Shown here piece after piece: positions 17,428 to 25,489 of a stretch of 64,000 nucleotides of DNA (within the stretch, counting starts at the first letter, position 1; the number at the start of each line of letters is the position of its first letter). The stretch comes from Streptomyces sp. 3214.6 (GTDB lineage Bacteria; Actinomycetota; Actinomycetes; Streptomycetales; Streptomycetaceae), in NCBI RefSeq assembly GCF_900129855.1, contig NZ_LT670819.1, forward strand, positions 930,001 through 994,000, given 5' to 3'. Below the pieces are notes generated by a model. That model searched no databases, was not told the origin of the DNA, and saw only the letters and a list, made by a program, of their open reading frames with translations. A program made the position numbers and the translations under genes.

Positions 17428-18467
17428 CACTCGCCGTCCGATACACGTCCGCCCGCACCTTGGACACCGCGCCCGCAGACAGCTTGGAGCCAGGCCCCGG
17501 CGAGGTGGAACTCGCCCCCGCCTACGTCGGCATCTGCGGCACCGACCTGCACATCTTCCACGGCGACATGGACGCCCGGGTCAGCACGCCCGCAGTCCTG
17601 GGACACGAGATGTCCGGCCGTGTCGTCCGCGTCGGAGTCGGCGTGGAGGGCTGGCAGCCCGGCGACGCGGTCACCGTGATGCCCCTGCGGTGGGACGACA
17701 CCTGCCCCGCCTGCCGGGCCGGTCACCAGCACATCTGCCAGCACCTCGACTTCATCGGCATCGACTCCCCCGGCGCGATGCAGCAGCGCTGGACCGTCCC
17801 GGCCTCCGCCCTCATCCGCCTGCCCGGCAGCCTCCCGCTGGACCAGGCCGCCCTCGTCGAACCCACCGCGGTCGCGGTGCACGACGTCCGCCGCGCCGCC
17901 GTCGCAGAGGGCGAGAAGGTCGTCGTGGTCGGCGGCGGACCCGTCGGCGTCCTCATCGCTCTGGTCGCCCGGGCCGCCGGTGCCGAGGTGCGCGTGGTGG
18001 AACTCAACGCCCACCGGCGGCTGCTCGCCGAGGAGCAGGGCCTGACCACCTGGGACCCGGCCGCCACCGACGTGACCGCCCTGGTGGGAGAGTGGACCGC
18101 CGACGCGGGTGCCGACGTCGCCTTCGAGGTCTCCGGCGCCGCCGGCGGCGTGAACACCGCCGTCGACGTACTCGGCGTTCGCGGCCGGCTCTGCCTGGTC
18201 GCCATCCACCCCAAGCCCCGCGAGATCAACCTGCACCGCTTCTTCTGGCGCGAGTTGACGCTCGTGGGAGCCCGGCTGTACGACCGCTCCGACTTCGAGC
18301 GGGCCGTCGCTCTGGTGGCGGACGGCACGATCCCCGCCGAACGGCTGATCAGCAAGGTGGTGCCGCTCACCGAGGCGCCCGCGGCGTTCGAGGCGCTGGA
18401 GGCGGGCGGCGACGTGATGAAGATCCTGGTGGACTGCACGGACGAGGCCGAAGGAGCCGCCGTATGA
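17424..18467 (+). CDS. Zinc-dependent sugar(-acid) dehydrogenase, MDR family
   Basis: 347 residues. The catalytic zinc domain has GICGTDLHIF and LGHEMSGRV. The Rossmann NAD site is VVVVGGGPVGVL. The structural-zinc loop reads DDTCPACRAGHQHIC, so the first of the usual four cysteines is Asp, a variant seen in some family members. The nearest general match is threonine, sorbitol and gulonate-type dehydrogenases. It overlaps the genes on both sides (ATGA-type junctions) and so is an integral pathway gene. Its substrate is not clear: an aldonate such as L-galactonate or L-gulonate is as plausible as a fucose-derived intermediate. Confidence 0.85.
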   Translation: MTLAVRYTSARTLDTAPADSLEPGPGEVELAPAYVGICGTDLHIFHGDMDARVSTPAVLGHEMSGRVVRVGVGVEGWQPGDAVTVMPLRWDDTCPACRAGHQHICQHLDFIGIDSPGAMQQRWTVPASALIRLPGSLPLDQAALVEPTAVAVHDVRRAAVAEGEKVVVVGGGPVGVLIALVARAAGAEVRVVELNAHRRLLAEEQGLTTWDPAATDVTALVGEWTADAGADVAFEVSGAAGGVNTAVDVLGVRGRLCLVAIHPKPREINLHRFFWRELTLVGARLYDRSDFERAVALVADGTIPAERLISKVVPLTEAPAAFEALEAGGDVMKILVDCTDEAEGAAV

Positions 18468-19225
18468 ACATCTTCGATCTGACGGGCAGGCTGGCCGTCG
18501 TCACCGGCGCGCGGCGCGGCATCGGCCGGGCCGTCGCCCGCGCCCTCGCCGAGGCCGGCGCGGACGTCATCGGCGTCAGTGCCGCTCTCGAGGCGTCGGG
18601 CAGCGACGTCGAGAAGGACGTCGTCGCCGCGGGCCGTACCTTCGAGGCGATCCGCACCGACTTCGCCGACCCCGAGGCCGTGCGGGCCCTGGGTGCGGAC
18701 CTTGCCGGACGCGAGCGGCCGGTGGACATCCTGGTCAACAACGCGGGCACCATCCGCCGCGCTCCGGCCGCCGAACACCCCGATGCGGACTGGGAGTTGG
18801 TACTCCAGGTCAACCTCAACGCGCAGTTCGCGCTGACCCGGGCCGTCGGCGCGGCGATGGTGGCCCGCGGCCAAGGGAAGATCATCTTCACGGCGTCGCT
18901 GCTCAGCTTCCAGGGCGGCATCAACGTCCCCGGCTACACCGCCGCCAAGCACGGCGTCACCGGACTGACCAAGGCTCTGGCCAACGAATGGGCGGCGCGC
19001 GGCGTCAACGTCAACGCCATCGCCCCCGGCTATATCGCCACCGACAACACCCAGGCCCTGCAAGACGATCCGGTGCGCAGTAAGGCCATCCTGGAGCGCA
19101 TTCCGGCCGGACGCTGGGGCGGCGCCGACGACCTCGCGGGGGCCGCCGTGTTCCTGGCCTCGGACGCGGCCGCCTACGTCCACGGCACCGTCCTGCCCGT
19201 CGACGGCGGCTGGCTCGGCAGATGA
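18464..19225 (+). CDS. SDR oxidoreductase, KduD or 2-keto-3-deoxy-fuconate dehydrogenase type
   Basis: 253 residues of the classical SDR family: TGARRGIGRA cofactor site, ILVNNAGTIRR, catalytic Ser-Tyr-Lys in FTASLLSFQGGINVPGYTAAK, and IAPGYIATDNT. The IRRAPAAEHPDADWELVLQVN stretch resembles KduD (2-deoxy-D-gluconate 3-dehydrogenase). In L-fucose pathways a similar SDR oxidises 2-keto-3-deoxy-L-fuconate to the 2,4-diketo acid, and the FAH-type gene at 25490 could then cleave that product. ATG at 18464 overlaps the upstream stop by 4 bases. Confidence 0.85.
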   Translation: MNIFDLTGRLAVVTGARRGIGRAVARALAEAGADVIGVSAALEASGSDVEKDVVAAGRTFEAIRTDFADPEAVRALGADLAGRERPVDILVNNAGTIRRAPAAEHPDADWELVLQVNLNAQFALTRAVGAAMVARGQGKIIFTASLLSFQGGINVPGYTAAKHGVTGLTKALANEWAARGVNVNAIAPGYIATDNTQALQDDPVRSKAILERIPAGRWGGADDLAGAAVFLASDAAAYVHGTVLPVDGGWLGR

Positions 19226-19869
19226 CCGCCGACCTCGCCTCGGTGCTGTCCGGCGCCCGTGTCATGCCGGTGCTCACCGTCCCGTCCGCCGCGACCGCCG
19301 GCCCGCTCGCCGAGGCGCTCGCGGCGGGCGGCGCCCGGTGCGCCGAGGTCACCTTCCGCACCTCGGCCGCCGAGCAGGCGGTGCGGGCGATGGCGGCGCA
19401 CGGCGGGCTGGTCGTCGGCGCCGGCACCGTGCTCACCGCCGAGCAGGCGGAGCGCGCGGTGGCGGCCGGCGCCCGCTTCGTGGTCTCCCCCGGCTTCGAC
19501 GAGCAAGTCGTCAGCGCCTGCCGGGAGTTGGGCGTTCCCGTGGTGCCGGGCATCGCCACCGCCACGGAGCTGATGCGGTGCCTGCGGGCCGGTGTCGACA
19601 CCGTGAAGCTGTTTCCCGCCGAGCCCCTGGGCGGCCTGCGGACCCTCCAGGCGCTCGCCGCGCCGTTCCCCGGGGTGCGGTTCGTGCCGACCGGCGGCAT
19701 CGGCACCGACCGCCTGGGCGACTACCTCGGTCACCCCGCGGTCCTCGCCGTGGGAGGCAGCTGGATGGCCACCCCCGCCCATCTGGACCGTGCGGCGTAC
19801 CCGGAGATCCGGCGGCTGACCGCGGAGGCCGTGCAGAGGAGTACGACGTGGGAGAGGAGTTCGACGTGA
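19222..19869 (+). CDS. KDPG/KHG-type aldolase (Eda family)
   Basis: 215 residues, a class I aldolase barrel: VMPVLTVPSAATAGPLAEAL, the acid-base Glu in AEVTFRT, GAGTVLTAEQA, the Schiff-base lysine in DTVKLFPAEPLGG, and PTGGIG. It splits 2-keto-3-deoxy-6-phospho sugar acids to pyruvate and an aldehyde phosphate, and some members act on unphosphorylated substrates. It starts at ATG 19222 inside the SDR stop, and its own stop (GTGA junction) overlaps the kinase start. A kinase-then-aldolase order suggests KDG to KDPG to pyruvate plus glyceraldehyde 3-phosphate. Confidence 0.9.
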   Translation: MTADLASVLSGARVMPVLTVPSAATAGPLAEALAAGGARCAEVTFRTSAAEQAVRAMAAHGGLVVGAGTVLTAEQAERAVAAGARFVVSPGFDEQVVSACRELGVPVVPGIATATELMRCLRAGVDTVKLFPAEPLGGLRTLQALAAPFPGVRFVPTGGIGTDRLGDYLGHPAVLAVGGSWMATPAHLDRAAYPEIRRLTAEAVQRSTTWERSST

Positions 19870-19870
19870 C
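19835..19870 (+). repeat. Tandem 18-base repeat duplicating a ribosome binding site and start codon
   Basis: AGAGGAGTACGACGTGGG (19835-19852) is followed at once by AGAGGAGTTCGACGTGAC (19853-19870), with 15 of 18 bases identical. Each unit carries an AGAGGAG site and a correctly spaced in-frame GTG, at 19848 and 19866. Confidence 0.85.
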
Positions 19871-20948
19871 GGACGTGACCGACGTGGTCGCCCTCGGTGA
19901 GGTGATGCTTCGCTTCGACCCGGGCGAGGGGCGGATCCGCACGGCGCGCTCGTTCCAGGTCTGGGAGGGCGGCGGCGAGTACAACGTCGTACGCGGCCTG
20001 CGCCGCTGTTTCGGACTGCGCACGGCCGTCGTCACGGCGCTGGCCGACAACGCGGTCGGGCGGCTCGTCGAGGACCTCATTCTGCAGGGCGGCGTCGACA
20101 CGTCCCTCGTCCGCTGGGTGTCCGCGGACGGCGCGGGCCGCACCGCGCGCAACGGCCTGAACTTCGTCGAGCGCGGCTTCGGCATCCGGGGCGCGCTGGG
20201 CGTCAGCGACCGTGCGAACACGGCGGTGTCCCAGCTGCGCGCGGGGGACATCGACTGGGACGCGCTGTTCGTGTCGGGGCCGCGCTGGTTCCACACCGGC
20301 GGCATCTTCGCCGGCCTGTCGGAGACCACCGCGGACGTCGCGGAGGAGGCCATGGCGGCCGGCCGCCGCCACGGCGTGACGGTCTCCTACGACCCCAACT
20401 TCCGCCCCAGTCTCTGGGCCGGCCGGGGCGGCGCCGACCGGGCGCGCGAGACCGATCTGCGGCTCGCCCGCCACGCCGACGTCGTGGTGGGCGCGCTGGG
20501 CCTGGCCGGGAAGCGTCCGGGCGGCTCGCCCGTCCCGGCCGCCGAGGTGCCGGACGCGCTCGCCGAAGTGGCCGCCCTGGTGCCCGAGGCCAAGGTCCTG
20601 GCGACCCCGCTGCGCAATGTCCCCTCGGCCGGAGTGAACGACTGGTCGTCCGCCGCGTGGTCGGCGGCGAGCGGCTTCGTCGGCGGCCCCGAGATGCCCG
20701 GCCTGCACGTTCTGGACCGGGTCGGCTCCGGCGACGGTTTCGCGGCCGGACTGATCTACGGGCTGCTGACCGGCGACGGGCGGGGCGGCGCCTGCGCCGA
20801 CGTCGGGGCAGCGGATCTGCGCCGCGCGCTCGCCTACGGCACCGCCCACGGGGCGCTCACCATGACCACGCCCGGAGACGTCTCCATGGCCTCGCTCGCC
20901 GAGGTCGAGGCCCTCATGGCGGGCGGCTCCGCCGCCGTCAGACGTTGA
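19866..20948 (+). CDS. PfkB-family sugar kinase, 2-keto-3-deoxygluconate kinase-like
   Basis: 360 residues. Family features include VVALGEVMLRFDPGEGRI, the GGGEYNVVRGLRRCFG substrate region, SYDPNFRPSLW, and the catalytic anion-hole motif VGSGDGFAAGLIYG near residue 285. This pattern matches KdgK-type kinases. The product would feed the aldolase just upstream. GTG at 19866 forms a GTGA overlap with the aldolase stop. GTG at 19848 also has a perfect site, owing to the local duplication, and would add six residues. Confidence 0.87.
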   Translation: MTDVTDVVALGEVMLRFDPGEGRIRTARSFQVWEGGGEYNVVRGLRRCFGLRTAVVTALADNAVGRLVEDLILQGGVDTSLVRWVSADGAGRTARNGLNFVERGFGIRGALGVSDRANTAVSQLRAGDIDWDALFVSGPRWFHTGGIFAGLSETTADVAEEAMAAGRRHGVTVSYDPNFRPSLWAGRGGADRARETDLRLARHADVVVGALGLAGKRPGGSPVPAAEVPDALAEVAALVPEAKVLATPLRNVPSAGVNDWSSAAWSAASGFVGGPEMPGLHVLDRVGSGDGFAAGLIYGLLTGDGRGGACADVGAADLRRALAYGTAHGALTMTTPGDVSMASLAEVEALMAGGSAAVRR

Positions 20949-20995
20949 TCCCGCCGGCGGCCGGCCCGACGACCCGCACCTTCGAGGAGCTCCCC

Positions 20996-21976
20996 TTGCA
21001 CCACCGGAAGATCGCCCACACCTCGGTCGCACTCACCGAGCTCGGCTTCGGCGCCTCGGTGATCGGCAACCTGTACCGGATCACCCCGCCCCAGGAGGCG
21101 GCGGCCACGGTGGAAGCCGCCTGGGAGTCCGGCATCCGGTACTTCGACACGGCGCCGCACTACGGTCTCGGCCTGTCCGAGCGCCGCCTGGGAGCGGCAC
21201 TGCGGGACCGCCCTCGGGACACGTACGTCGTCTCCTCCAAGGTGGGCCGTCTGCTCGTCCCCAACGAACGGCCGAGTGGGGTCGACAGCGAGGGCTTCGT
21301 CGTGCGGGACGATCTGCGCAGGGAGTGGGACTTCAGCCGGGACGGCGTACTGCGCTCCATCGAGGCGACGCTGGAGCGCACGGGCCTGGACCGCCTGGAC
21401 GTGGTCTATCTGCACGACCCCGACGAGCACTGGAGGCAGGCAGCCGAGGAGGCCATGCCGGCGCTGGCGGAACTGCGCGACCAGAAGGTGATCGGGGCGA
21501 TCGGCGCCGGCATGAACCAGTCGGCCATGCTCGCCCGTTTCCTCCGCGAGACCGCCGCCGACGTGGTGATGCTGGCCGGGCGCTATACGCTGCTCGACCA
21601 GTCGGCTCTGGACGACGTCCTGCCGGCCGCGCAGGAGCAGGGAAAGAGCGTGGTGGCGGTCGGTGTGTTCAATTCGGGACTGCTCTCCCGCGAGCGGCCC
21701 GCCGAGGGCATGAAGTACGACTACCAGGACGCCCCGAAGGATTTGGTCGAGCGTGCCCGGGCGATCGCCGAGGTCTGCGAGGCGCACGGCACGACGCTTC
21801 CCGCCGCGGCGATCGCCTTCCCGCTCGCCCACCCCACTATCATCAACGTCACCCTGGGTATGCGGCATCCGGAACAGGTCACACGCAACGTGGAACTCCA
21901 CCGTCGGCACATCCCCGAAGGACTCTGGGACGACCTTCGTGCCCGGAGGCTGATCAGGTCGGACGTGTCCGTCTAG
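20996..21976 (+). CDS. Aldo/keto reductase, L-fucose (D-threo-aldose) dehydrogenase type
   Basis: 326 residues with the AKR barrel: GFGASVIGNLYR, catalytic Asp-Tyr in IRYFDTAPHYGLGLSE, Lys in VVSSKVGRLLVP, and YLHDPDEHW. It resembles the D-threo-aldose 1-dehydrogenase and pyridoxal dehydrogenase branch, which oxidises L-fucose at C1. That supplies the otherwise missing first step of the pathway. The start is TTG at 20996 with GAGGAG 6 bases upstream; the next Met is far inside. It lies 47 bases after the kinase stop. Confidence 0.85.
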   Translation: MHHRKIAHTSVALTELGFGASVIGNLYRITPPQEAAATVEAAWESGIRYFDTAPHYGLGLSERRLGAALRDRPRDTYVVSSKVGRLLVPNERPSGVDSEGFVVRDDLRREWDFSRDGVLRSIEATLERTGLDRLDVVYLHDPDEHWRQAAEEAMPALAELRDQKVIGAIGAGMNQSAMLARFLRETAADVVMLAGRYTLLDQSALDDVLPAAQEQGKSVVAVGVFNSGLLSRERPAEGMKYDYQDAPKDLVERARAIAEVCEAHGTTLPAAAIAFPLAHPTIINVTLGMRHPEQVTRNVELHRRHIPEGLWDDLRARRLIRSDVSV

Positions 21977-21999
21977 GACACTGACGGAAGGAGTTCGCG

Positions 22000-22701
22000 G
22001 TGTCTCTGACCGACAAGGCCATAGAGCAGATCCGTGAGTTGATCCGGACCGGTGCTCTCCCACCGGGCTCGAAGCTGCCACCGGAACAGGAGCTGGCGGG
22101 CCAGCTGGGGCTGTCCCGCAACCTCGCCCGGGAAGCGGTCAAGGCGCTGTCCGTCGCCCGGGTCCTGGAGGTCCGCCGGGGCGACGGCACCTATGTGACC
22201 AGCCTGCAGCCGAGCCTGCTCCTGGAGGGTCTCGGCGGTGCCGTGGAGCTGCTCCAGAGCGACTCGGCGGCGCTGCTGGACCTGATGGAGGTACGACGGC
22301 TCCTCGAACCGGTGGCCACCGCACTCGCGGCCACGCGGATCACCGACGCCCAGCTGGCCGAGGTGAAGCAGCATCTGGACGCCATGCGCGAGGCCCGCGA
22401 CGACGTCGAGCGGCTCAACGCCCACGACGCGGCCTTCCACCGCGCCGTCGTCTCCGCCACCGGCAACGAGAGCCTGCTCACCCTCCTGGAAGGCGTCTCC
22501 GGCCGCACCCTGCGCGCCCGCATCTGGCGCGGCCTGGTCGACACCCACGCGGCGGGCCGGACCCTCGCCGAGCACGAGGCGATCTTCCGGGCCCTGTCCC
22601 GCCGCGACACCGCCCTCAGCCAGGCCGCCGCCCTGCTGCACGTGAGCAGCACCGAACAGTGGCTGAGAGAACACCTCGACTCCACCGACACCGGGACCTG
22701 A
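22000..22701 (+). CDS. GntR-family regulator, FadR subfamily
   Basis: 233 residues. The winged helix is at residues 5-70 (AIEQIRELIRTGALPPGSKL, LGLSRNLAREAVKALSVARVLEVRRGDGTYV). A helical FCD effector domain follows, with its metal-binding residues in LNAHDAAFHRAVV and later EHEAIFRAL. The GTG at 22000 has GGAAGGAG upstream and sits 23 bases after the aldo/keto reductase, so it is the last gene of the operon. It probably controls the operon through the palindrome at 10712, with a sugar acid as effector. Confidence 0.9.
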   Translation: MSLTDKAIEQIRELIRTGALPPGSKLPPEQELAGQLGLSRNLAREAVKALSVARVLEVRRGDGTYVTSLQPSLLLEGLGGAVELLQSDSAALLDLMEVRRLLEPVATALAATRITDAQLAEVKQHLDAMREARDDVERLNAHDAAFHRAVVSATGNESLLTLLEGVSGRTLRARIWRGLVDTHAAGRTLAEHEAIFRALSRRDTALSQAAALLHVSSTEQWLREHLDSTDTGT

Positions 22702-22719
22702 GGCGCGCGGCGCGGCGGT

Positions 22720-22830
22720 TCACTCCTCGATGCGGTCCACCAGCCCCCAGACCAGGGCGCGTTCGACGGCGACGGTCCGGCCGTCGAGGACCAGGAACGG
22801 CCTGGGCATCCGGCCGTCGTGAACGCGCGC
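22720..22830 (-). pseudogene. Possible 3' remnant of a crotonase- or ClpP-like gene
   Basis: An open minus-strand stretch of 36 codons between two stops, ending RALVWGLVDRIEE. The ending resembles the AxxWGLVDRI segment of crotonase or ClpP-type proteins. There is no upstream body of such a gene and no start with a ribosome binding site. It may equally be chance coding in a 160-base gap. Confidence 0.2.
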
Positions 22831-22863
22831 TCATCTCGACGGCCCCCGGCCCGCGGCCCGCGG

Positions 22864-24576
22864 TCAGTGCGACTCGCGGCTCACCTCGGACCCGCTCGAG
22901 CCGACGAGGAAGTCGAGGTCGGCGCCGGTGTCGGCCTGCAGGACGTGGTCCACGTAGAGCCGCTCCCAGCCACGCCGGGGGTGCGCGAAGCCGGTGCGGG
23001 TGGCCTCGTCGGGGGTCCTGCGGGCGAGTTCGCCGGCGGGTACGTCGACGTCGATGCGGCGGGCTTCCACGTCGAGGGTGATGAAGTCGCCGGTCCGCAC
23101 CAGCGCGAGGGGTCCGCCGGCCGCGGCTTCCGGGGCCACGTGCAGGACCACGGTCCCGTAGGCGGTGCCGCTCATCCGGCCGTCGCAGACCCGGACCATG
23201 TCGCGGACGCCCTGTTCCAGCAGCTTCTTCGGCAGTGGCATGTTCGCGACCTCGGGCATGCCCGGGTAGCCCTTGGGGCCGCAGCCGCGCAGGACCAGCA
23301 CCGAGTCGGCGTCCACGTCGAGTTCGGGGTCGTCGACGCGGGCATGGAAGTCCTCGATGGAGTCGAAGACGACGGCCCGGCCGCGGTGGCGCAGCAGGTG
23401 TGCGGAGGCCGCCGCCGGTTTGATGAGAGCGCCGTTCGGGGCGAGGTTGCCGCGCAGGACGGCGATGCCGCCCTCGGCGACCAGCGGCTCGGCGCGGGTG
23501 CGGATGACGTCGGTGTCCCAGATGGGGGCGTCGTCGAGAGAGTCGACGAGTGGCGCGCCGGTCACGGTCAGCGCGTCGGGGTCGAGCAGGTCGCGTACCT
23601 CGCGCAGGACGGCGAGCAGGCCGCCGGCGCGGTGGAAGTCCTCCATGAGGAAGCGGCCGGCCGGCTGGAGGTCCACGAGGACGGGCACGCGGGAGCCGAT
23701 GCGGTCGAAGTCGTCCAGCGTGAGAGCGATGCCCGACCGGCCGGCGATCGCCAGGAGATGGACGACCGCGTTGGTGGAGCCGCCGATGGCTGCCAGCGCG
23801 ACGATCGCGTTGTGAAAGGACGCCTTGGTCAGGAAGGTTCCCGGCCGCCGGTCGGCGCCCACCATGTCCACGGCCAGCCGGCCGGTGCGGTGCGCGGCCT
23901 CCAGCAGCCGGCTGTCGGGCGCGGGGGTCCCGGCCACTCCGGGGAGTACGGTGCCCAGCGCCTCCGCCACCAGCGCCATCGTCGAAGCCGTGCCCATCGT
24001 GTTGCAGTGCCCGCGGCTGCGGATCATCGCCGACTCGGAGCGGGCGAACTGCTCCTGGGAAAGCGTGCCGGCCCGGACCTCCTCCGACAGCCGCCACACG
24101 TCGGTGCCGCAGCCCAGCGGGGCGCCGCGGAAGGTACCGGTGAGCATCGGGCCGCCGGGCACCACGACGGCGGGCAGGTCCACCGAGGCGGCCGCCATCA
24201 GCAGCGACGGGATGGTCTTGTCGCAGCCGCCCAGCAGGACCACTCCGTCGACGGGGTTGGCCCGCAGCATCTCCTCCGTGGCCATCGCCGCCATGTTGCG
24301 CCAGAGCATCGCGGTGGGCCGCACCTGTGTCTCGCCGAGCGACACCACGGGCAGGTCCAGCGGGATCCCGCCCGCCTCGTACACGCCGTTGCGCACGGAG
24401 GCCGCGACCTCGTTGAGATGCGCGTTGCAAGGTGTCAGGTCGGACGCGGTGTTGGCGATGGCGATCTGCGGGCGGCCGGTGAAGGCGTCGCCCGGCACAC
24501 CCCGTCGCATCCACGCCCGATGGATGTAGGCGTTGCGGTCCTGACCCGCGTACCACTGTGCGCTGCGGAGCTTCAC
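22864..24576 (-). CDS. IlvD/Edd-family sugar-acid dehydratase (L-arabinonate dehydratase type)
   Basis: 570 residues. It is an iron-sulfur dehydratase of the IlvD/Edd family but of the sugar-acid branch: RSAQWYAGQDRNAYIHRAWM at the start, IANTASDLTPCNAHL, GGCDKTIPSLLMAA, RGHCNTMGTASTMA (cluster cysteines in the last three), and KGYPGMPEVANMPLPKKLLE. It would dehydrate an aldonate to a 2-keto-3-deoxy acid. The start is GTG at 24576 after GGAAGGGG. Its divergent partner is an IclR regulator. It is the second dehydratase in this island, unrelated in fold to the one at 14784. Confidence 0.9.
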   Translation of the reverse strand: MKLRSAQWYAGQDRNAYIHRAWMRRGVPGDAFTGRPQIAIANTASDLTPCNAHLNEVAASVRNGVYEAGGIPLDLPVVSLGETQVRPTAMLWRNMAAMATEEMLRANPVDGVVLLGGCDKTIPSLLMAAASVDLPAVVVPGGPMLTGTFRGAPLGCGTDVWRLSEEVRAGTLSQEQFARSESAMIRSRGHCNTMGTASTMALVAEALGTVLPGVAGTPAPDSRLLEAAHRTGRLAVDMVGADRRPGTFLTKASFHNAIVALAAIGGSTNAVVHLLAIAGRSGIALTLDDFDRIGSRVPVLVDLQPAGRFLMEDFHRAGGLLAVLREVRDLLDPDALTVTGAPLVDSLDDAPIWDTDVIRTRAEPLVAEGGIAVLRGNLAPNGALIKPAAASAHLLRHRGRAVVFDSIEDFHARVDDPELDVDADSVLVLRGCGPKGYPGMPEVANMPLPKKLLEQGVRDMVRVCDGRMSGTAYGTVVLHVAPEAAAGGPLALVRTGDFITLDVEARRIDVDVPAGELARRTPDEATRTGFAHPRRGWERLYVDHVLQADTGADLDFLVGSSGSEVSRESH

Positions 24577-24588
24577 AATGCCCCTTCC

Positions 24589-24614
24589 AATAGTCGGTAC
24601 GTCGGTCTACTGTT
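24589..24614. promoter_or_regulatory. Imperfect inverted repeat in the IclR divergent promoter
   Basis: AATAGT at 24589-24594 and ACTGTT at 24609-24614 are inverted with 5 of 6 bases matching around a 14-base centre. It fills most of the 47-base gap between the dehydratase and IclR starts, where an autoregulatory IclR site would be expected. Confidence 0.35.
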
Positions 24615-24623
24615 CGGAACGCG

Positions 24624-25448
24624 ATGAAGCCTACGCAGACGTCCGACGGATCGACAGACCCCGGCGAGCACGGCGCACCGGGGGCCGAGGGCGGCCGCCT
24701 GGTGGGCTCGGACCGGGTGCTCGCGGTCCTCAAGGAGCTCGCACGGCATTCCGAAGGGGTGGGGCTTGAGGAGCTGACCCGGGTGATGGGCAGTCCGAAG
24801 CCGACCGTGCACCGGGCGCTGGGCGCGCTGCGCCGGGCCGGACTGGCCGAGCAGGACGCCCGCGGGCGTTATGTCCTCGGGGACGAGTTCCTGCGCATGG
24901 CCTTCGCTCATCACGAGGCCCGTCCCGAGCATGTCCGGGTCCGCCCCGTGCTGGTCGCACTGGCCCACCGGTTCGGCGAGACCGCGCACTACGCGGTGCT
25001 CGACGGCCATGAGGTCGTCTACCGCGCCAAGGTCGACCCGCCCAGCGGCGCCGTCCGGCTGACGTCGACGATCGGCGGCCGCAACCCGGCCCACGCCACC
25101 GCCGTCGGCAAACTCCTCCTCAGCCGGCGGTTGAGCTCGCCTGCTGACGTCGAGGCATGGATCGGCGGCTCGCCTCCGGAGCGCCGGACGCCACGGACGC
25201 TCTGCGCGGCCGCCGACCTCCACCACGAGCTGGCAGTCACGCTCGAACGGGGCTACGGCGTCGACGACCAGGAGAACGAGACGGGGGTCAACTGCCTTGC
25301 CCTGCCGGTATACCTGACCTCCCCGACGACGCCGTCCGGCGCCCTCAGCATCAGCGCGCTGGCCTACCGGACGCCGCTGGCCACCCTGGTCGACGCGCTC
25401 GACGAGATCCGCGACCTGCTCGGCCCCCTGGGCCGACCCCACGCCTGA
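24624..25448 (+). CDS. IclR-family transcriptional regulator
   Basis: 274 residues. The N-terminal winged helix (DRVLAVLKELARHSEGVGLE, MGSPKPTVHRALGALRRAGL) is at residues 30-85. A GAF-like effector domain follows, including NPAHATAVGKLL and NCLALPVYL, which are typical for the family. ATG at 24624 has only a weak GGAA upstream. It is divergent from the IlvD/Edd dehydratase and runs into the FAH-type hydrolase and zinc dehydrogenase, so it probably governs both arms. Effector unknown, perhaps a 2-keto-3-deoxy acid. Confidence 0.9.
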   Translation: MKPTQTSDGSTDPGEHGAPGAEGGRLVGSDRVLAVLKELARHSEGVGLEELTRVMGSPKPTVHRALGALRRAGLAEQDARGRYVLGDEFLRMAFAHHEARPEHVRVRPVLVALAHRFGETAHYAVLDGHEVVYRAKVDPPSGAVRLTSTIGGRNPAHATAVGKLLLSRRLSSPADVEAWIGGSPPERRTPRTLCAAADLHHELAVTLERGYGVDDQENETGVNCLALPVYLTSPTTPSGALSISALAYRTPLATLVDALDEIRDLLGPLGRPHA

Positions 25449-25489
25449 ACCCCCAGCCCGCAGACGACCGCACCCTGGAGAAAGCCCCC

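Noticed and set aside
22616..24733. 705-codon minus-strand frame overlapping the IlvD/Edd gene
   Set aside because: It reads as Arg/Pro/Gly low complexity, while the frame ending at 22864 contains all dehydratase motifs.
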